Assembly: GCA_947184155.2 (NCBI GenBank)
Contig: CAMXCT020000263.1
Span: forward strand, 186,001 to 250,000
Length of the DNA stretch: 64,000 nt
Direction: 5' to 3'
Source of the DNA: Cladocopium goreaui
Lineage: Eukaryota; Sar; Dinophyceae; Suessiales; Symbiodiniaceae
The stretch's first letter is position 1. Each line of letters begins with the position of its first letter. The position numbers and the translations under genes were made by a program. A model generated the notes under the pieces. That model ran no database searches. It saw nothing but the letters and a program-made list of their open reading frames with translations, and was not told where the DNA came from. This document shows positions 63,769 through 64,000 of this stretch, piece by piece.

Positions 63769-63935
63769 GTCGACTTCATCATTGCCAAGTCGCGGTGGTG
63801 AGCTGGAGCGTCGACTTCATCATTGCCAAGTCGCGGTGGTGAGCAAGCTGGAGCGTCGACTTCATCATTGCCAAGTCGCGGTGGTGAGCGAGCCGGAGCG
63901 TCGACCTCTTCAATGCTGAGTTGCGGTGGTGAGAA
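63769..63935. repeat. 41-45 bp tandem repeat at the 3' end of the polyprotein
   Basis: Units start at 63769, 63810, 63855 and 63900 with GTCGACTTCATCATTGCCAA and GTCGCGGTGGTGAGC. The first unit is 41 bases and the next two are 45 bases. One frame gives a 15-residue repeat containing ASTSSLPSRGGE. Confidence 0.9.
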
Positions 63936-64000
63936 AGCTTCTGTGGCGGTGTCAAGCAGTCCAGGGCAGGCTGCATCGACATCTTCCGGGAGGAGTCGGG

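Larger units (their letters stand above)
55990..64000 (+). mobile_element. Ty1/copia LTR retrotransposon, decayed, running off the right edge
   Basis: Gag, protease, integrase, reverse transcriptase and RNase H occur in that order, which defines the copia superfamily (integrase before reverse transcriptase). The polyprotein is broken into at least ten frames by frameshifts and stops, so this copy is not autonomous. No left LTR, primer-binding site or target duplication was recognised before 56.0 kb. A right LTR, if any, lies outside the window. Symbiodinium genomes contain many related polyproteins, and the motif wording here matches that lineage. Confidence 0.9.

Overview
The window looks like nuclear DNA of a dinoflagellate, most likely a symbiodiniacean (Symbiodinium-type) alga. 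The reasons are: genes cut into many 45-120 nt exons; introns whose donors are often GC or GA rather than GT; every recognisable host exon on the + strand; hundreds of bases of A/T and short-motif repeats; very many small palindromic elements; and a decayed Ty1/copia polyprotein of the type common in Symbiodinium. No rRNA, tRNA or CRISPR locus was recognised.

Layout. 1-384 is a 32-bp tandem array. About 514-12461 is an FMN-dependent L-lactate dehydrogenase (cytochrome b2 / alpha-hydroxy-acid oxidase family) in about 21 exons, with an intronless P-loop GTPase ORF (about 8923-9792) inside one of its introns. 12.5-14.9 kb is repeat-rich intergenic DNA with one orphan exon candidate. 14990-16310 is a very long TTG/TGTTG minisatellite, followed by a cluster of evenly spaced hairpins. 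18339-23345 holds the catalytic domain of a cGMP-dependent-protein-kinase-like AGC kinase in ten exons, with tentative flanking exons. 24-34 kb has only scattered exon candidates. 35742-55802 carries a chain of small exons encoding a long, mostly coiled-coil protein, with a frameshifted intronless family-92 glycosyltransferase-like copy (45360-46427) inside an intron. From about 56.0 kb to the right edge lies a frameshifted copia retrotransposon: gag with CCCH and CCHC fingers, protease, a methyltransferase-like segment, integrase, reverse transcriptase, RNase H and a repetitive tail.

Three small inverted-repeat families (here called A, B and C) occupy the introns and spacers: A (about 120 bp, CTGGTTGGTGGT...ACCACCAACCAG), B (about 105 bp, TACCCTCTGGTAA...TTACCAGAGGGTA) and C (about 90-105 bp, CCCATAGGATCCATGG and its mirror). 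One A copy is interrupted by a B copy, and several copies lie within a few bases of exon ends. Many introns are also bounded by 4-7 bp direct repeats such as AGGACG. Introns carrying target-duplication-like ends, together with dense short mobile elements, are the most interesting theme of the window.

Limits: exon boundaries were placed by eye from homology and reading phase. Functions rest on remembered family motifs. No alignment, folding or transcript data were available.
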